The notes under the pieces were generated by a model that was given only the letters and a program-made list of their open reading frames with translations, did no database searches and had not been told where the DNA came from. From Desulfobacterales bacterium (GTDB taxonomy: Bacteria > Desulfobacterota > Desulfobacteria > Desulfobacterales > JAUCGF01), in NCBI GenBank assembly GCA_029940345.1, contig JAOZRC010000120.1, positions 1-10,745 of the forward strand: a stretch of DNA of 10,745 nt, given 5' to 3'. This document shows positions 1 to 7,095 of this stretch, one piece after another (the stretch's first letter is position 1; every line of letters starts with the position of its first letter). Both the position numbers and the translations under genes were made by a program.

Positions 1-91
1 CTCAACCCAACCTACGACTACATTTAGTGTCCCAGCTTATGTTGGTAGCCGTAAAGTGTAAACCACTTTCGGGGAAAAATGAAGGATGCCC
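1..91. mobile_element. Partial MITE-like repeat element (copy E1), cut by the window edge
   Basis: The segment ends at 77-91 with AAATGAAGGATGCCC, the inverse complement of the terminal repeat of the complete element at 8601-8940. Just inside it is a small hairpin, AAAGTG (53-58) / CACTTT (64-69) with a TAAAC loop. The same hairpin lies at the left end of the complete copy (8622-8640), so this is the same end of the same family in inverted orientation. The rest should lie to the left, outside the window. It starts 36 bases beyond the stop of the pseudouridine synthase gene. The left limit and the target duplication cannot be seen. Confidence 0.55.
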
Positions 92-127
92 TATCAGAGT
101 TATTTTCAATACTTTCCAAAAGTCGTT

Positions 128-1129
128 TTAGCCGCTTTTGGCATTCTCTCTCAGCACAGTTAGCCAGTGTCGCATATCATCAGGCAGGGGAGCTTCAAAT
201 GTAACAGATCGGGTTGTTTTAGGATGAGTAAAACATATCCGGCGGGCATGCAGCATTTGCCTGGATGTTGTACGCAAAAGGTTTTTTAAAACATCGTTTA
301 GGCAACTGCCTTTCAAAAATCTTACCTTGAATTTCGATTTTCCATAAATAGCATCACCAATGATAGGATGTTGGATCGTAGCGCAGTGGACGCGCGCTTG
401 GTGTGTACGACCGGTTTTTAAATCAAGCCGTAGGAGTGATACGCCTTGGAATCTTTCAACCACCTGCCAGCGTGTTTCCGCCGATCGGGGGCGCTTACTT
501 CGCGTTGACATTTTTTTGCGATCCGACGGATGACGGCCAATCGGCAGCTTAACAACACCTGACTCGATTTGCGATTCCCCGTAAACAAGCGCAAGGTAAT
601 CTTTTTTAATTTGGCGATTTTTAAACTGTCCGGCGAGCGATTTGAGTGCTGCATCATTTCGAGCCACAACAATCACTCCCGATGTGTCTTTATCAAGACG
701 GTGTACAATACCGGGACGCAATTCATCACCAATGCTCTTAATTTCGGGGTAGCGGCATAATAGTCCGTTTACAAGCGTGCCGCTATAATGTCCCGGGGCC
801 GGATGAACCACTAACCCAGGTTGTTTGTTAATAACAATAATATCGCGGTCTTCGTAAAGTGGATGAATCACCACCGCTTCCGGTTCGATCCTGATTTGTT
901 TGACCGGAAGAACAGTGCCATGAATGATTTCGCCAGCAGAAACTCGATAAGCAGGTTTTAGGATTCGCCCGTTCACCCTGATCATGCCTTGGCGAACAGA
1001 CTTGCTAGCTTGGGAGCGACTACAGCCGGAAAAATGATTAGCGATAAAAGCATCCAAACGCATACCGGCTTCAGTAGGTTGTATGATCTGTCCCGCCTTA
1101 TGTGGGTAGCCAATTTTCGCAAATGGCAT
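128..1129 (-). CDS. rluD: RluA/RluD-family 23S rRNA pseudouridine synthase
   Basis: Converts specific uridines of large-subunit rRNA to pseudouridine; RluD of E. coli acts on the helix 69 loop. The protein is 333 aa, the usual length. An S4-type RNA-binding domain spans about residues 22-80. The catalytic domain has the family motif HRLDKDTSG at 143-151, with catalytic Asp146, then the GRTHQARVH motif at 240-248 and an RQMLHA motif near the end. The start at 1129 was chosen because GGAGAG lies 5 bases upstream and the protein then begins directly before the S4 domain. A longer in-frame reading to 1192 would translate through the palindrome of a repeat element and is rejected. It lies 137 bases downstream of carD on the same strand and may be cotranscribed. 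Family assignment is firm; the exact target (RluD rather than RluC or RluA) is inferred. Confidence 0.9.
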   Translation of the reverse strand: MPFAKIGYPHKAGQIIQPTEAGMRLDAFIANHFSGCSRSQASKSVRQGMIRVNGRILKPAYRVSAGEIIHGTVLPVKQIRIEPEAVVIHPLYEDRDIIVINKQPGLVVHPAPGHYSGTLVNGLLCRYPEIKSIGDELRPGIVHRLDKDTSGVIVVARNDAALKSLAGQFKNRQIKKDYLALVYGESQIESGVVKLPIGRHPSDRKKMSTRSKRPRSAETRWQVVERFQGVSLLRLDLKTGRTHQARVHCATIQHPIIGDAIYGKSKFKVRFLKGSCLNDVLKNLLRTTSRQMLHARRICFTHPKTTRSVTFEAPLPDDMRHWLTVLRENAKSG

Positions 1130-1143
1130 AACTCTCCATTCCA

Positions 1144-1194
1144 GAGTGCAAACTTCAGTTTGCGATCCTGTGGCGCAAACTGTGGTTTGCACTC
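1144..1194. repeat. 51-bp nested palindrome
   Basis: The outer arms are GAGTGCAAAC and GTTTGCACTC. Each half is itself a hairpin: GCAAAC-TTCA-GTTTGC on the left and GCAAAC-TGTG-GTTTGC on the right, separated by ATCCTGTGG. It can therefore fold as one long hairpin or as two small ones. A near copy of the left half stands alone at 2302-2322. The nested symmetry resembles REP or BIME elements in architecture, not in sequence. Confidence 0.8.
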
Positions 1195-1255
1195 CTCTTC
1201 TGAAAATGGGAAATTTATTTTATCCACATTCCTAACTGGTAAATGAAGGATACCC
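1144..1255. mobile_element. MITE-like repeat element (copy E2), one end recognisable
   Basis: The right end at 1231-1255 (AACTGG, then TAAATGAAGGATACCC) matches the right end of the complete element at 8916-8940 with two transitions in about 22 bases. Inside it is a 51-bp palindrome at 1144-1194. The opposite terminal repeat is not recognisable; the left side runs into the ribosome-binding site and start codon of the downstream pseudouridine synthase gene. GGCAT occurs at 1125-1129 and 1256-1260 and might be a target duplication, but the left copy includes the start codon, so this is weak. The element begins 11 bases after the carD stop. Confidence 0.5.
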
Positions 1256-1266
1256 GGCATCACTTA

Positions 1267-1824
1267 TTAATCAGGAATATCCTCTTCAATGAATAAAGAT
1301 TCGATTTCAGAAAGTACGGTGGCCTCATCCTCATTTATAGCCGTTGACAGTTCTTTTACTAAAAGAATCTGAGCTGTATCAAACAGTTTACGCTCTCCAA
1401 AAGAGAGATCTTTGGTAAACTTTAATACCGAAAGGTCCCTGTACACAATCGCTACATCATAGAGCGAACCGGTTTTCAATTTTTCCATATATTCGCGGTA
1501 GCGTCGGTTCCAGGTTTGCCCCTCGTTGACTCCCAGCTTGCGATCTTTCATGATTTCGTACACTTTGGGGACTTCTTCGGCATCAATCACATCACGCAAA
1601 CACACCTGTTCAACGTTCCATACCGGAATCATAATTTTCATTGAATTTTCAAGTATTTCCATAATATAAAAATCATGCGACTCTCCGCTGACAACCCGGG
1701 CTTCAATGGCTGTAATGCGGCCGACACCATGCGCCGGATATACGGCAAGGTCACCGACTTTAAAGGTTTTCACTTGTTTTTGTTTTACCGGTCGGGCCTC
1801 TGCATTGGCAGGTTTTTTATTCAT
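1267..1824 (-). CDS. carD: CarD/CdnL-family transcriptional regulator
   Basis: Binds the RNA polymerase beta subunit and stabilises open complexes, in known members especially at rRNA promoters. The protein is 185 aa, slightly longer than the usual ~160 because of a basic, Lys-rich N-terminal extension of about 18 residues. The RNA-polymerase-interacting domain follows (about 20-85, starting FKVGDLAVYPAHGVG). The helical C-terminal domain has TWNRRYREYMEKLKTG at 104-119, where Trp105 corresponds to the tryptophan that wedges into the promoter bubble in known CarD proteins. The family hallmark SFGERKLFDTAQILLVKEL is at 141-159. An AGGGA ribosome-binding site lies 7 bases before the ATG. The gene stands alone behind a long AT-rich leader, suggesting its own promoter, which I could not place with confidence. 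It is the shorter CarD/CdnL type, not the larger Myxococcus CarD with an HMGA-like tail. Confidence 0.93.
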   Translation of the reverse strand: MNKKPANAEARPVKQKQVKTFKVGDLAVYPAHGVGRITAIEARVVSGESHDFYIMEILENSMKIMIPVWNVEQVCLRDVIDAEEVPKVYEIMKDRKLGVNEGQTWNRRYREYMEKLKTGSLYDVAIVYRDLSVLKFTKDLSFGERKLFDTAQILLVKELSTAINEDEATVLSEIESLFIEEDIPD

Positions 1825-1898
1825 TATTAGTATCCCTAAAATGGGTTAAACAAGCAATATCAATTGATGTTGCTTTATGACGTTTGCTTGAAGTTTAT

Positions 1899-2150
1899 AT
1901 ACTTGAGTTTTCGGAAAATAGTTCTTGACAACCAATTCGTACTATTTTGCATATTGGACAATCCGATAAATTAAATTAAATTAAATTAAATTAATTATTA
2001 TTATATATCAATATGTTATTGTATTATCGGGTAAACCGTGTTTTTTGGATTTAGCCTACACAAGCATGGCTTGGAAGGAAATATAAATTTTTAAGACACT
2101 GAATATATTGATCTATTTTGTCAAGTGAAAAAATCCGAAAACTCAAGTAT
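1899..2150. repeat. Inverted-repeat-bounded 252-bp AT-rich element
   Basis: ATACTTGAGTTTTCGGA at 1899-1915 is repeated as an exact 17-bp inverse complement at 2134-2150. After 8 unmatched bases the symmetry resumes with CTTGACA at 1924-1930 and TGTCAAG at 2119-2125, in register with the outer arms. The whole thus has about 32-base imperfect terminal inverted repeats. The interior has no reading frame and contains the TTAAA tandem run. No clear target-site duplication flanks it. It may be a small non-autonomous element or a paired regulatory site. Confidence 0.6.
1966..1994. repeat. Pentanucleotide tandem repeat (TTAAA)n
   Basis: About five head-to-tail copies of TTAAA form a run of A and T only, flanked by more AT-rich sequence up to about 2012. 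Such a tract is easily melted and may change length by slippage. It lies about 140 bases upstream of the carD start. Confidence 0.75.
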
Positions 2151-2187
2151 GTATTCAATACCATAAATTTGATCTGCAATCAATAAA

Positions 2188-2220
2188 AAAAGGACTGGCT
2201 GTTTTTCAGCCAATCCTTTT
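2188..2220 (-). terminator. Rho-independent terminator of the hppA operon
   Basis: Read on the minus strand, AAAAGGATTGGCTG pairs with CAGCCAGTCCTTTT around a five-base loop. The 14-bp stem has one G-U pair and is followed by a run of seven T residues. On the plus strand the same position is an A-C mismatch, so the minus RNA folds better. This fits termination of transcripts leaving hppA, whose stop codon is about 190 bases upstream. Confidence 0.8.
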
Positions 2221-2301
2221 ATTTTACGGAAAGATTTAAAGATTAAAGATTGCAACTATCAGGTGTTTATACGAATCCAATTCAGCTTTTTCAAATCAAA
2301 G

Positions 2302-2322
2302 GAGTGTAAACTTCAGTTTGCG
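2302..2322. repeat. Solo half-palindrome related to copy E2
   Basis: GAGTGTAAAC-TTCA-GTTTGCG differs by one base from the left half of the palindrome at 1144-1164. It is followed by a short unrelated hairpin, TTTTCCT/AGGAAAA, at 2323-2338. No terminal repeat of the element family is seen nearby, so this is either a remnant or an independent short repeat. Confidence 0.55.
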
Positions 2323-2348
2323 TTTTCCTCCAGGAAAAAGCCAAATTG

Positions 2349-2392
2349 AAAGGACATCGCTGACAATACACAATTTTGCAGCGACGCCCTTT
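2349..2392 (-). other. Hairpin in the hppA 3' untranslated region
   Basis: On the minus strand AAAGGGCGTCGCTG (from 2392) pairs with CAGCGATGTCCTTT (to 2349) over 14 bp around a 16-base loop. Two pairs are G-U in the minus RNA but would be A-C mismatches in a plus RNA, which points to an RNA structure on the hppA transcript. It begins 21 bases after the hppA stop. No U-run follows, so it is more likely a 3'-end stabilising structure than a terminator. Confidence 0.5.
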
Positions 2393-2413
2393 GAACAATC
2401 AGGCATTACAAGT

Positions 2414-4444
2414 TTACAGTAAAAACGGTACTAACAATAAAGCAACCACATTCAGAATTTTGATCATCGGGTTGATTGCGGGACCGGCAGTATCTTTGTA
2501 GGGGTCGCCTACGGTGTCGCCAGTTACAGCCGCTGCATGGGCATCGCTGCCCTTGCCGCCCAGATTACCGTCTTCAATATATTTTTTAGCGTTGTCCCAA
2601 GCTGCTCCGCCAGTAGTCATAGAAATGGCTAAGAACAAACCGGTGATGATACTTCCGATTAAAACACCGCCAAGCGCAACCGGTCCTAAAGTGAAACCGA
2701 TAATGACAGGCACAATAACCGGCAGCAGTGCCGGAACCATCATTTCGCTCAACGCGAACTTTGTAACGATGTCCACACAAGCAGCGTAATCCGGTTTGGC
2801 GGTGCCTTCCATAATTCCCGGAATTTCACGGAACTGTCGTCTGACTTCAACAACAACGGCACCACCGGCGCGTCCAACAGCTTTCATCGCCATGGAGCCG
2901 AACAGGAACGGTAAAAGACCACCGAGGAACAGTCCGATAATGACATCAACATTGCTCAAATCAAAGGTCAATTGTTTTCCGGCTGCTGCAAACTCTTGTG
3001 TATAAGCGGCAAAAAGTACCAGCGCAGCCAATGCGGCCGAACCGATGGCATACCCTTTGGTAACCGCTTTGGTGGTATTACCAACGGCATCCAGCGGATC
3101 AGTCACAGCACGTACGCTTTCATCCATATCGGCCATTTCGGCAATACCACCCGCATTATCAGTAATGGGGCCGTAAGCGTCAATCGCAATAACCATACCT
3201 GTCATCGACAGCATAGCGACGGCTGCCATAGCGATACCGTATAGTCCGGCAAAGGAAAAAGACACACCGATTGCAATACAGATTGTAATCACGGGAAGCG
3301 CGGCAGACTGCATGCTAATCGCCAAACCGGCGATAATATTTGTGCCATGACCCGTTACAGATGCCTCCGCAATCTCTTTAACGGGGCCGTAAATACCAGT
3401 GTAGAATTCGGTGATTATAACAATAACAACCGTTAAAATGAGTCCCACAAGGGTTGCGTAAAAAAGCTTCTGGTTATCAATTCCCTGCAATTCACCCAAG
3501 TATTTGTTGATGACAAAGTAAAAGCCAACGGCGGCAATGATGGCAGCCCCAAACATACCTTTATAGAGCGCACCCATAATATACTCGCTACGTCCCAAAC
3601 GAACAAAGAACGTTGCAATAATTGAAGCAATAATGGAAACAGCGCCTAAAACCAGCGGAAGCACCATGGCTGACTGATTTCCAGGAAATATCAAATGAGC
3701 AAGCACCATCGCAGCCACGGTTGTTACGGCGTAAGTCTCAAAAAGATCAGCGGCCATTCCAGCGCAGTCACCCACATTGTCACCCACATTATCAGCGATG
3801 GTCGCCGGGTTACGCGGATCATCTTCAGGAATGCCGGCTTCGACTTTACCTACCAGGTCAGCGCCCACATCAGCGCCTTTGGTGAAAATGCCGCCGCCCA
3901 AACGGGCAAAAATGGAAACCAGGCTGCCGCCAAAACCGAGCGCCACCAGTGTGATAGCGATAGTGGCTTCATCCAGGCCCATAGAGTGTATGACAGTGTA
4001 TGTTCCTGCCACAGCGGTGAGCGCCAGTCCGGCCACCATCATGCCAGTGACAGACCCGCCTCGGAAAGCCATGGAAAGGCCTGCGGCCATTCCATCTTTG
4101 GCAGCTTCCGCAGTTCTGACGTTAGCGATAACAGAAACGCGCATACCAATATAACCGGCTATGTAAGATGCGATAGCACCAATCAGAAAACCGATTGCGG
4201 AAGCGCTTCCTTGCGCGAGCCAGATAATGACAACCACCACGGCACCGGCGATAGCCATGCTTTTCAATTGTCGATTCAGATAGGCAAGTGCGCCTTCTTT
4301 GATTGCTTCGGCAATGGCATTCATTTTTTCATCGCCAGACGGTGCGGCTTTTACAGCTACGGCCATGATGGCAGCAAAGGCGACGCCAATCAGCCCGGCA
4401 ATTGTACATAAAACTTCTAAATTACTTAAAAGATACTCTTTCAT
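2414..4444 (-). CDS. hppA: Membrane-bound K+-independent H+-translocating pyrophosphatase
   Basis: Hydrolyses pyrophosphate and moves H+ across the inner membrane. The protein is 676 aa, typical for bacterial members, with many hydrophobic segments along its whole length (about 16 expected for the family). Substrate-binding motifs are present: [11 protein letters not shown] at 192-202, the [18 protein letters not shown] block at 221-238, [10 protein letters not shown] at 429-438 and [19 protein letters not shown] at 642-660. The NTTKAVTKG segment places Lys at 459 and Thr at 462. These are the positions where K+-dependent enzymes carry Ala and Gly/Ala, so this enzyme should not need K+. A GGAGGG ribosome-binding site precedes the ATG. 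It starts 14 bases after the pth stop and probably ends the operon. Nothing suggests a Na+ pump, but ion specificity is inferred. Confidence 0.96.
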   Translation of the reverse strand: MKEYLLSNLEVLCTIAGLIGVAFAAIMAVAVKAAPSGDEKMNAIAEAIKEGALAYLNRQLKSMAIAGAVVVVIIWLAQGSASAIGFLIGAIASYIAGYIGMRVSVIANVRTAEAAKDGMAAGLSMAFRGGSVTGMMVAGLALTAVAGTYTVIHSMGLDEATIAITLVALGFGGSLVSIFARLGGGIFTKGADVGADLVGKVEAGIPEDDPRNPATIADNVGDNVGDCAGMAADLFETYAVTTVAAMVLAHLIFPGNQSAMVLPLVLGAVSIIASIIATFFVRLGRSEYIMGALYKGMFGAAIIAAVGFYFVINKYLGELQGIDNQKLFYATLVGLILTVVIVIITEFYTGIYGPVKEIAEASVTGHGTNIIAGLAISMQSAALPVITICIAIGVSFSFAGLYGIAMAAVAMLSMTGMVIAIDAYGPITDNAGGIAEMADMDESVRAVTDPLDAVGNTTKAVTKGYAIGSAALAALVLFAAYTQEFAAAGKQLTFDLSNVDVIIGLFLGGLLPFLFGSMAMKAVGRAGGAVVVEVRRQFREIPGIMEGTAKPDYAACVDIVTKFALSEMMVPALLPVIVPVIIGFTLGPVALGGVLIGSIITGLFLAISMTTGGAAWDNAKKYIEDGNLGGKGSDAHAAAVTGDTVGDPYKDTAGPAINPMIKILNVVALLLVPFLL

Positions 4445-4458
4445 TTAACCCTCCATTT

Positions 4459-5079
4459 TTAATTAATGACTAAATTTTTTACATTAAACTTGTTCATCGC
4501 TTTTTTCACCCCATCACAAAGGACAGACTCAATCCCTTCCCCGGAGGTTTGAATAATCCGGTCAAGAATCTCTTTTTCATCCGGCCTGAACCGGCCTAAA
4601 ACGTGCTTGATAACATCCGGTTGCATGACATCTGATTGCCTTGCAGCAGGTTCGTCACCCCGGCCAATACCGATGCGAAGACGTAAAAAATCGCCCCTTC
4701 CCAGGGAATGAATGATAGAATTTATACCTTTATGTCCGCCATCGCCCCCTTTCTCTTTAATTTTAACTCTTCCCAAAGCAAGATCAATATCATCATGAAT
4801 GACCAATATTTTCTCACTTTTAATTTTAAAATAGTTTGACAACTGCTGCACCGGGGGCCCGCTTCGATTCATATAAGCCATCGGCTTCATCAGAATGCAA
4901 GATACGCCTGCGATCTTCCCGCGTCCCCAAAGGCTGTTAAATTTTTTCTGCCTGACAGGGATACCACCATCCTCGGATAGTTGGTCAACCACCATAAATC
5001 CGGTGTTATGCCGTGTATTTTGGTAATTCCGCCCGGGATTTCCCAAGCCTGCAATCAGATATAGCCCCTTATTTAGCAT
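4459..5079 (-). CDS. pth: Peptidyl-tRNA hydrolase (bacterial Pth family)
   Basis: Cleaves peptidyl-tRNA released from stalled ribosomes, recycling tRNA in the cytoplasm. The protein is 206 aa. Landmarks are AGLGNPGRNYQNTRHNTGF at 10-28 with catalytic His24 and Asn14, KPMAYMNRSG at 65-74 with the substrate-binding Asn71, HDDIDLALGRVKIK with Asp97, and GGHKGINS with Asn120. A slightly extended C-terminus follows the conserved core. The ATG at 5079 places the usual YLIAGLGNPG near the N-terminus, although no strong ribosome-binding site precedes it. It lies 35 bases after rplY and 14 before hppA; the rplY-pth neighbourhood is common in bacteria. In relatives the next gene is often ychF, here it is hppA. 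Confidence 0.96.
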   Translation of the reverse strand: MLNKGLYLIAGLGNPGRNYQNTRHNTGFMVVDQLSEDGGIPVRQKKFNSLWGRGKIAGVSCILMKPMAYMNRSGPPVQQLSNYFKIKSEKILVIHDDIDLALGRVKIKEKGGDGGHKGINSIIHSLGRGDFLRLRIGIGRGDEPAARQSDVMQPDVIKHVLGRFRPDEKEILDRIIQTSGEGIESVLCDGVKKAMNKFNVKNLVIN

Positions 5080-5114
5080 AAAATATTGTATAAAGTGCCG
5101 GAGTGGTCACCGTT

Positions 5115-5762
5115 CTACTCCGATGCTTCACTCGTTTCTTCTTCCGCCTCTTCCTCGCCTTCTTCTAACTCTTCTTCAACTTCAACCTCTTCTTCTTCCT
5201 TCGTCGGTGCGGTAACGGTTAATACGGTAAAATTCATATCGGCTAAAATTTCGATATCATCTTCAGTTTGTATCTCATTAACATGCAATGAATCCCCGAT
5301 ATCAAGGTCGGTAATATCGACATCAATCGATTCCGGTACCAAATGGGGTAAACAGGAAATTTCCAATTGCCTACGTATAAGCTGCAGCAGACCGCCTAAT
5401 TCGATTCCCTTGGCTTTACCTCGTACGATTACAGGTACCATGACCTTGATTTTTCGATCCATGGAAATTTGGTAAAAATCAGCGTGCAAATAGTCTCCCG
5501 AAAGCGGTTTCGTTTGCAGTTCTTTAAGCATGGCAGGTTGTGTAATGCGTTCACCGTTTTGAATAACCAGATTTACTAACACTTGGCCGCTTTTACCCTC
5601 TTTAAGCGTTTGTTCAAATTCTTTGATATTTACAGATAGCATCAAAGAATCGGTTTGGGGGCCGTAGAAGACCGCCGGAAAACGACCTTCGCGACGAAGG
5701 GCGCGCGCAGGGCTGTTCCCTGTGGTTTTCCTTACAAGCGCATTTAATTCAAGTAACTCCAA
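5115..5762 (-). CDS. rplY: 50S ribosomal protein L25, CTC (general stress) type
   Basis: Binds 5S rRNA in the large ribosomal subunit. At 215 aa it is the long CTC form: an N-terminal L25 domain (about 1-95, with RALRREGRFPAVFYG at 20-34), a TL5-like C-terminal beta domain (about 98-186) and a strongly acidic tail of Glu-rich repeats (188-215). The start is a TTG at 5762, chosen because a perfect AAGGAGG lies 7 bases upstream and the protein then begins MELLELNALVR as in the family. The acidic tail is encoded by an almost pure purine tract on the coding strand. The gene lies 69 bases after prs in the order prs-rplY-pth, widespread in bacteria. Confidence 0.94.
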   Translation of the reverse strand: MELLELNALVRKTTGNSPARALRREGRFPAVFYGPQTDSLMLSVNIKEFEQTLKEGKSGQVLVNLVIQNGERITQPAMLKELQTKPLSGDYLHADFYQISMDRKIKVMVPVIVRGKAKGIELGGLLQLIRRQLEISCLPHLVPESIDVDITDLDIGDSLHVNEIQTEDDIEILADMNFTVLTVTAPTKEEEEVEVEEELEEGEEEAEEETSEASE

Positions 5763-5831
5763 AATGAGTCCTCCTTAATATATACTTCCTTTATTCCCAT
5801 ATAATATTTTATCGGTTTAATTGGGTATAGG

Positions 5832-6773
5832 TTATACGAATAATGATGTGATCGAGTCTCCTTTGTGGCTGCGTAGAATCGCTTCTCCCACAAGTTCTGC
5901 AATGGTTAACACTTTTATTTTATCAATGGCGGCGGCTTCTTGATTTAGCGGAATTGTATCAGTGACAATCAGGCTTTTTAAATGTGACTCTTTAATACGG
6001 CGTATGGCAGGGCCCGATAAAACCGGATGGGAACAATAGGCATGTACTTCCTGGGCGCCTTCTTTTATCAGAACGGATACAGCCTGGGTCAGTGTGCCGG
6101 CTGTATCGGCCATATCATCAAGAATAATTGCCACTTTATTGCGGACATCTCCGATAACCGCCATCGCCTTGGCTTCGTTAGGTTTCAAACGACGCTTATC
6201 CACAATTGCAAGATCGGCGTTTAAGCGTTTGGCAAATGCCCTCGCCCTCTCAACACCACCGGCGTCCGGTGAAATAATAGTCAAATTTTGGGAAACGAAA
6301 TTCTTTCTAATGTAATCCAGAATAACCGGAGCGGCAAAAAGATTATCAACCGGGATATCAAAAAAGCCTTGGATTTGACCCGCATGAAGATCCATTGTGA
6401 TCACCCGGTTGGCACCGGAAACAGTCAGCAGATTGGCGACAACTTTAGCGCTGATGGGAACACGCGGCGCAACCTTTTTATCTTGGCGGGAATATCCGTA
6501 ATACGGGATAACGGCGGTGATACGGCTAGCGGATGATCGCTTAAAGGCATCAATCATCAACAACAATTCTATCAGGTTATCATTCACAGGACAACAGGTT
6601 GATTGCAATACGAAGACATCTCTTAGTCTTACATTATCGTGAATTTCTATCTGAATTTCACCATCACTAAAAGAGGTTATCTTAGCTCCCCCTAAGGGGA
6701 TTTGCAGGTATTCACAGATCTTTTTTGCCAGCGCAGGATTTGAGTTTCCTGAAAAAACCGCAATATCATTCAT
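5832..6773 (-). CDS. prs: Ribose-phosphate pyrophosphokinase (PRPP synthetase)
   Basis: Makes phosphoribosyl pyrophosphate from ribose 5-phosphate and ATP, for nucleotide, His, Trp and NAD synthesis. The protein is 313 aa, class I length. Seen are FSDGEI at 35-40, the ATP-contacting flexible loop [20 protein letters not shown] at 91-110, the metal-binding segment [19 protein letters not shown] at 127-145, and the PRPP-binding loop DDMADTAGT at 219-227, where many enzymes have DDMIDTAGT. It ends in the typical SLF motif. Three in-frame starts are adjacent (TTG 6779, TTG 6776, ATG 6773). The ATG gives the usual MNDI N-terminus, while AGAGG is spaced better for the first TTG, so two extra residues are possible. 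It follows tRNA-Gln by 162 bases and precedes rplY. Confidence 0.96.
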   Translation of the reverse strand: MNDIAVFSGNSNPALAKKICEYLQIPLGGAKITSFSDGEIQIEIHDNVRLRDVFVLQSTCCPVNDNLIELLLMIDAFKRSSASRITAVIPYYGYSRQDKKVAPRVPISAKVVANLLTVSGANRVITMDLHAGQIQGFFDIPVDNLFAAPVILDYIRKNFVSQNLTIISPDAGGVERARAFAKRLNADLAIVDKRRLKPNEAKAMAVIGDVRNKVAIILDDMADTAGTLTQAVSVLIKEGAQEVHAYCSHPVLSGPAIRRIKESHLKSLIVTDTIPLNQEAAAIDKIKVLTIAELVGEAILRSHKGDSITSLFV

Positions 6774-6816
6774 CAACAATTAAGGCCTCTGTACATTCTC
6801 TCCCAATCTGCCGTCA

Positions 6817-6837
6817 TTCCCTGATAATGATAGGGAA
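6817..6837 (-). other. Short hairpin in the prs leader
   Basis: TTCCCT at 6817-6822 and AGGGAA at 6832-6837 form a 6-bp stem around a nine-base A/T-rich loop, about 44 bases upstream of the prs start. It could affect prs translation or be a processing site between tRNA-Gln and prs. No known riboswitch pattern is recognisable. Confidence 0.3.
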
Positions 6838-6895
6838 AGTCTATCGCATGATCAGAAAAGGGTTCCCACGCAAAGCACAGGATCAAATAAAATCA

Positions 6896-6915
6896 AGGCG
6901 TTAACGTGAACGCCT
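6896..6915 (-). other. Hairpin between tRNA-Gln and prs
   Basis: AGGCGTT at 6896-6902 and AACGCCT at 6909-6915 form a perfect 7-bp stem with a six-base loop. On the minus strand TGATTTTATTTG follows, and an outer ATCAAAT/ATTTGAT pairing can extend the fold. It begins 20 bases after the CCA end of tRNA-Gln. It may be a weak terminator that lowers read-through into prs, or a guide for tRNA 3' processing; the U-run is interrupted, so termination is uncertain. Confidence 0.4.
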
Positions 6916-6935
6916 CAATATTTCCGATTTGATTT

Positions 6936-7010
6936 TGGCTGGGGCGGGAGGATTCGAACCTCCGAGTGCAGGCACCAAAAGCCTGTGTCTTACCACTTGA
7001 CGACGCCCCA
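6936..7010 (-). tRNA. tRNA-Gln (anticodon UUG)
   Basis: The minus strand folds as a full cloverleaf. The acceptor stem is TGGGGCG/CGCCCCA with discriminator G and an encoded CCA, 75 nt in total. The anticodon stem is CAGGC/GCCTG with loop TTTTGGT, giving anticodon TTG at 6976-6978, which reads CAA (and CAG by wobble). The T arm has the standard GGTTCGAATCC sequence. It lies between ispE (85 bases upstream) and prs. This tRNA in this position is known from related genomes, and it is probably cut out of the operon transcript by RNases P and E. No convincing separate promoter was seen. Confidence 0.97.
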
Positions 7011-7095
7011 CCATATCAATAAATTCCAAAATGCATATTTCAAATAGTCAGCGTAACATGTTATATTCACGCCAAACGGTATTGTTTAAGTACCG

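Larger units (their letters stand above)
1825..2187. other. AT-rich intergenic region upstream of carD
   Basis: No gene is apparent on either strand. The stretch holds the inverted repeat pair at 1899-1915/2134-2150 and a pentanucleotide tandem run at 1966-1994. It must contain the carD promoter unless carD is read from hppA through the terminator at 2188-2220. TTGACA hexamers occur on plus at 1925-1930 and on minus at 2119-2124, but neither has a good -10 element at 16-18 bases. Confidence 0.5.

Noticed and set aside
115..141. CCAAAAG/CTTTTGG hairpin around the stop of the pseudouridine synthase gene as a terminator
   Set aside because: The stem is only 7 bp with a 12-base interior and no U-run follows on the minus strand.
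1130..1192. N-terminal extension of the pseudouridine synthase gene up to 1192
   Set aside because: It would translate through the E2 palindrome, has no homologous sequence character, and the inner ATG at 1129 has a good ribosome-binding site.
3695..4411. 238-residue plus-strand reading frame opposite hppA
   Set aside because: It is the mirror of a strongly supported gene, is rich in His, Ser and Cys without any family motif, and has no convincing translation start.
7011..7095. Own promoter for tRNA-Gln (TTGAAA with TATTGA at 16 bases)
   Set aside because: The -10 match is poor and would place the start only a few bases before the mature tRNA; co-transcription with ispE is simpler.
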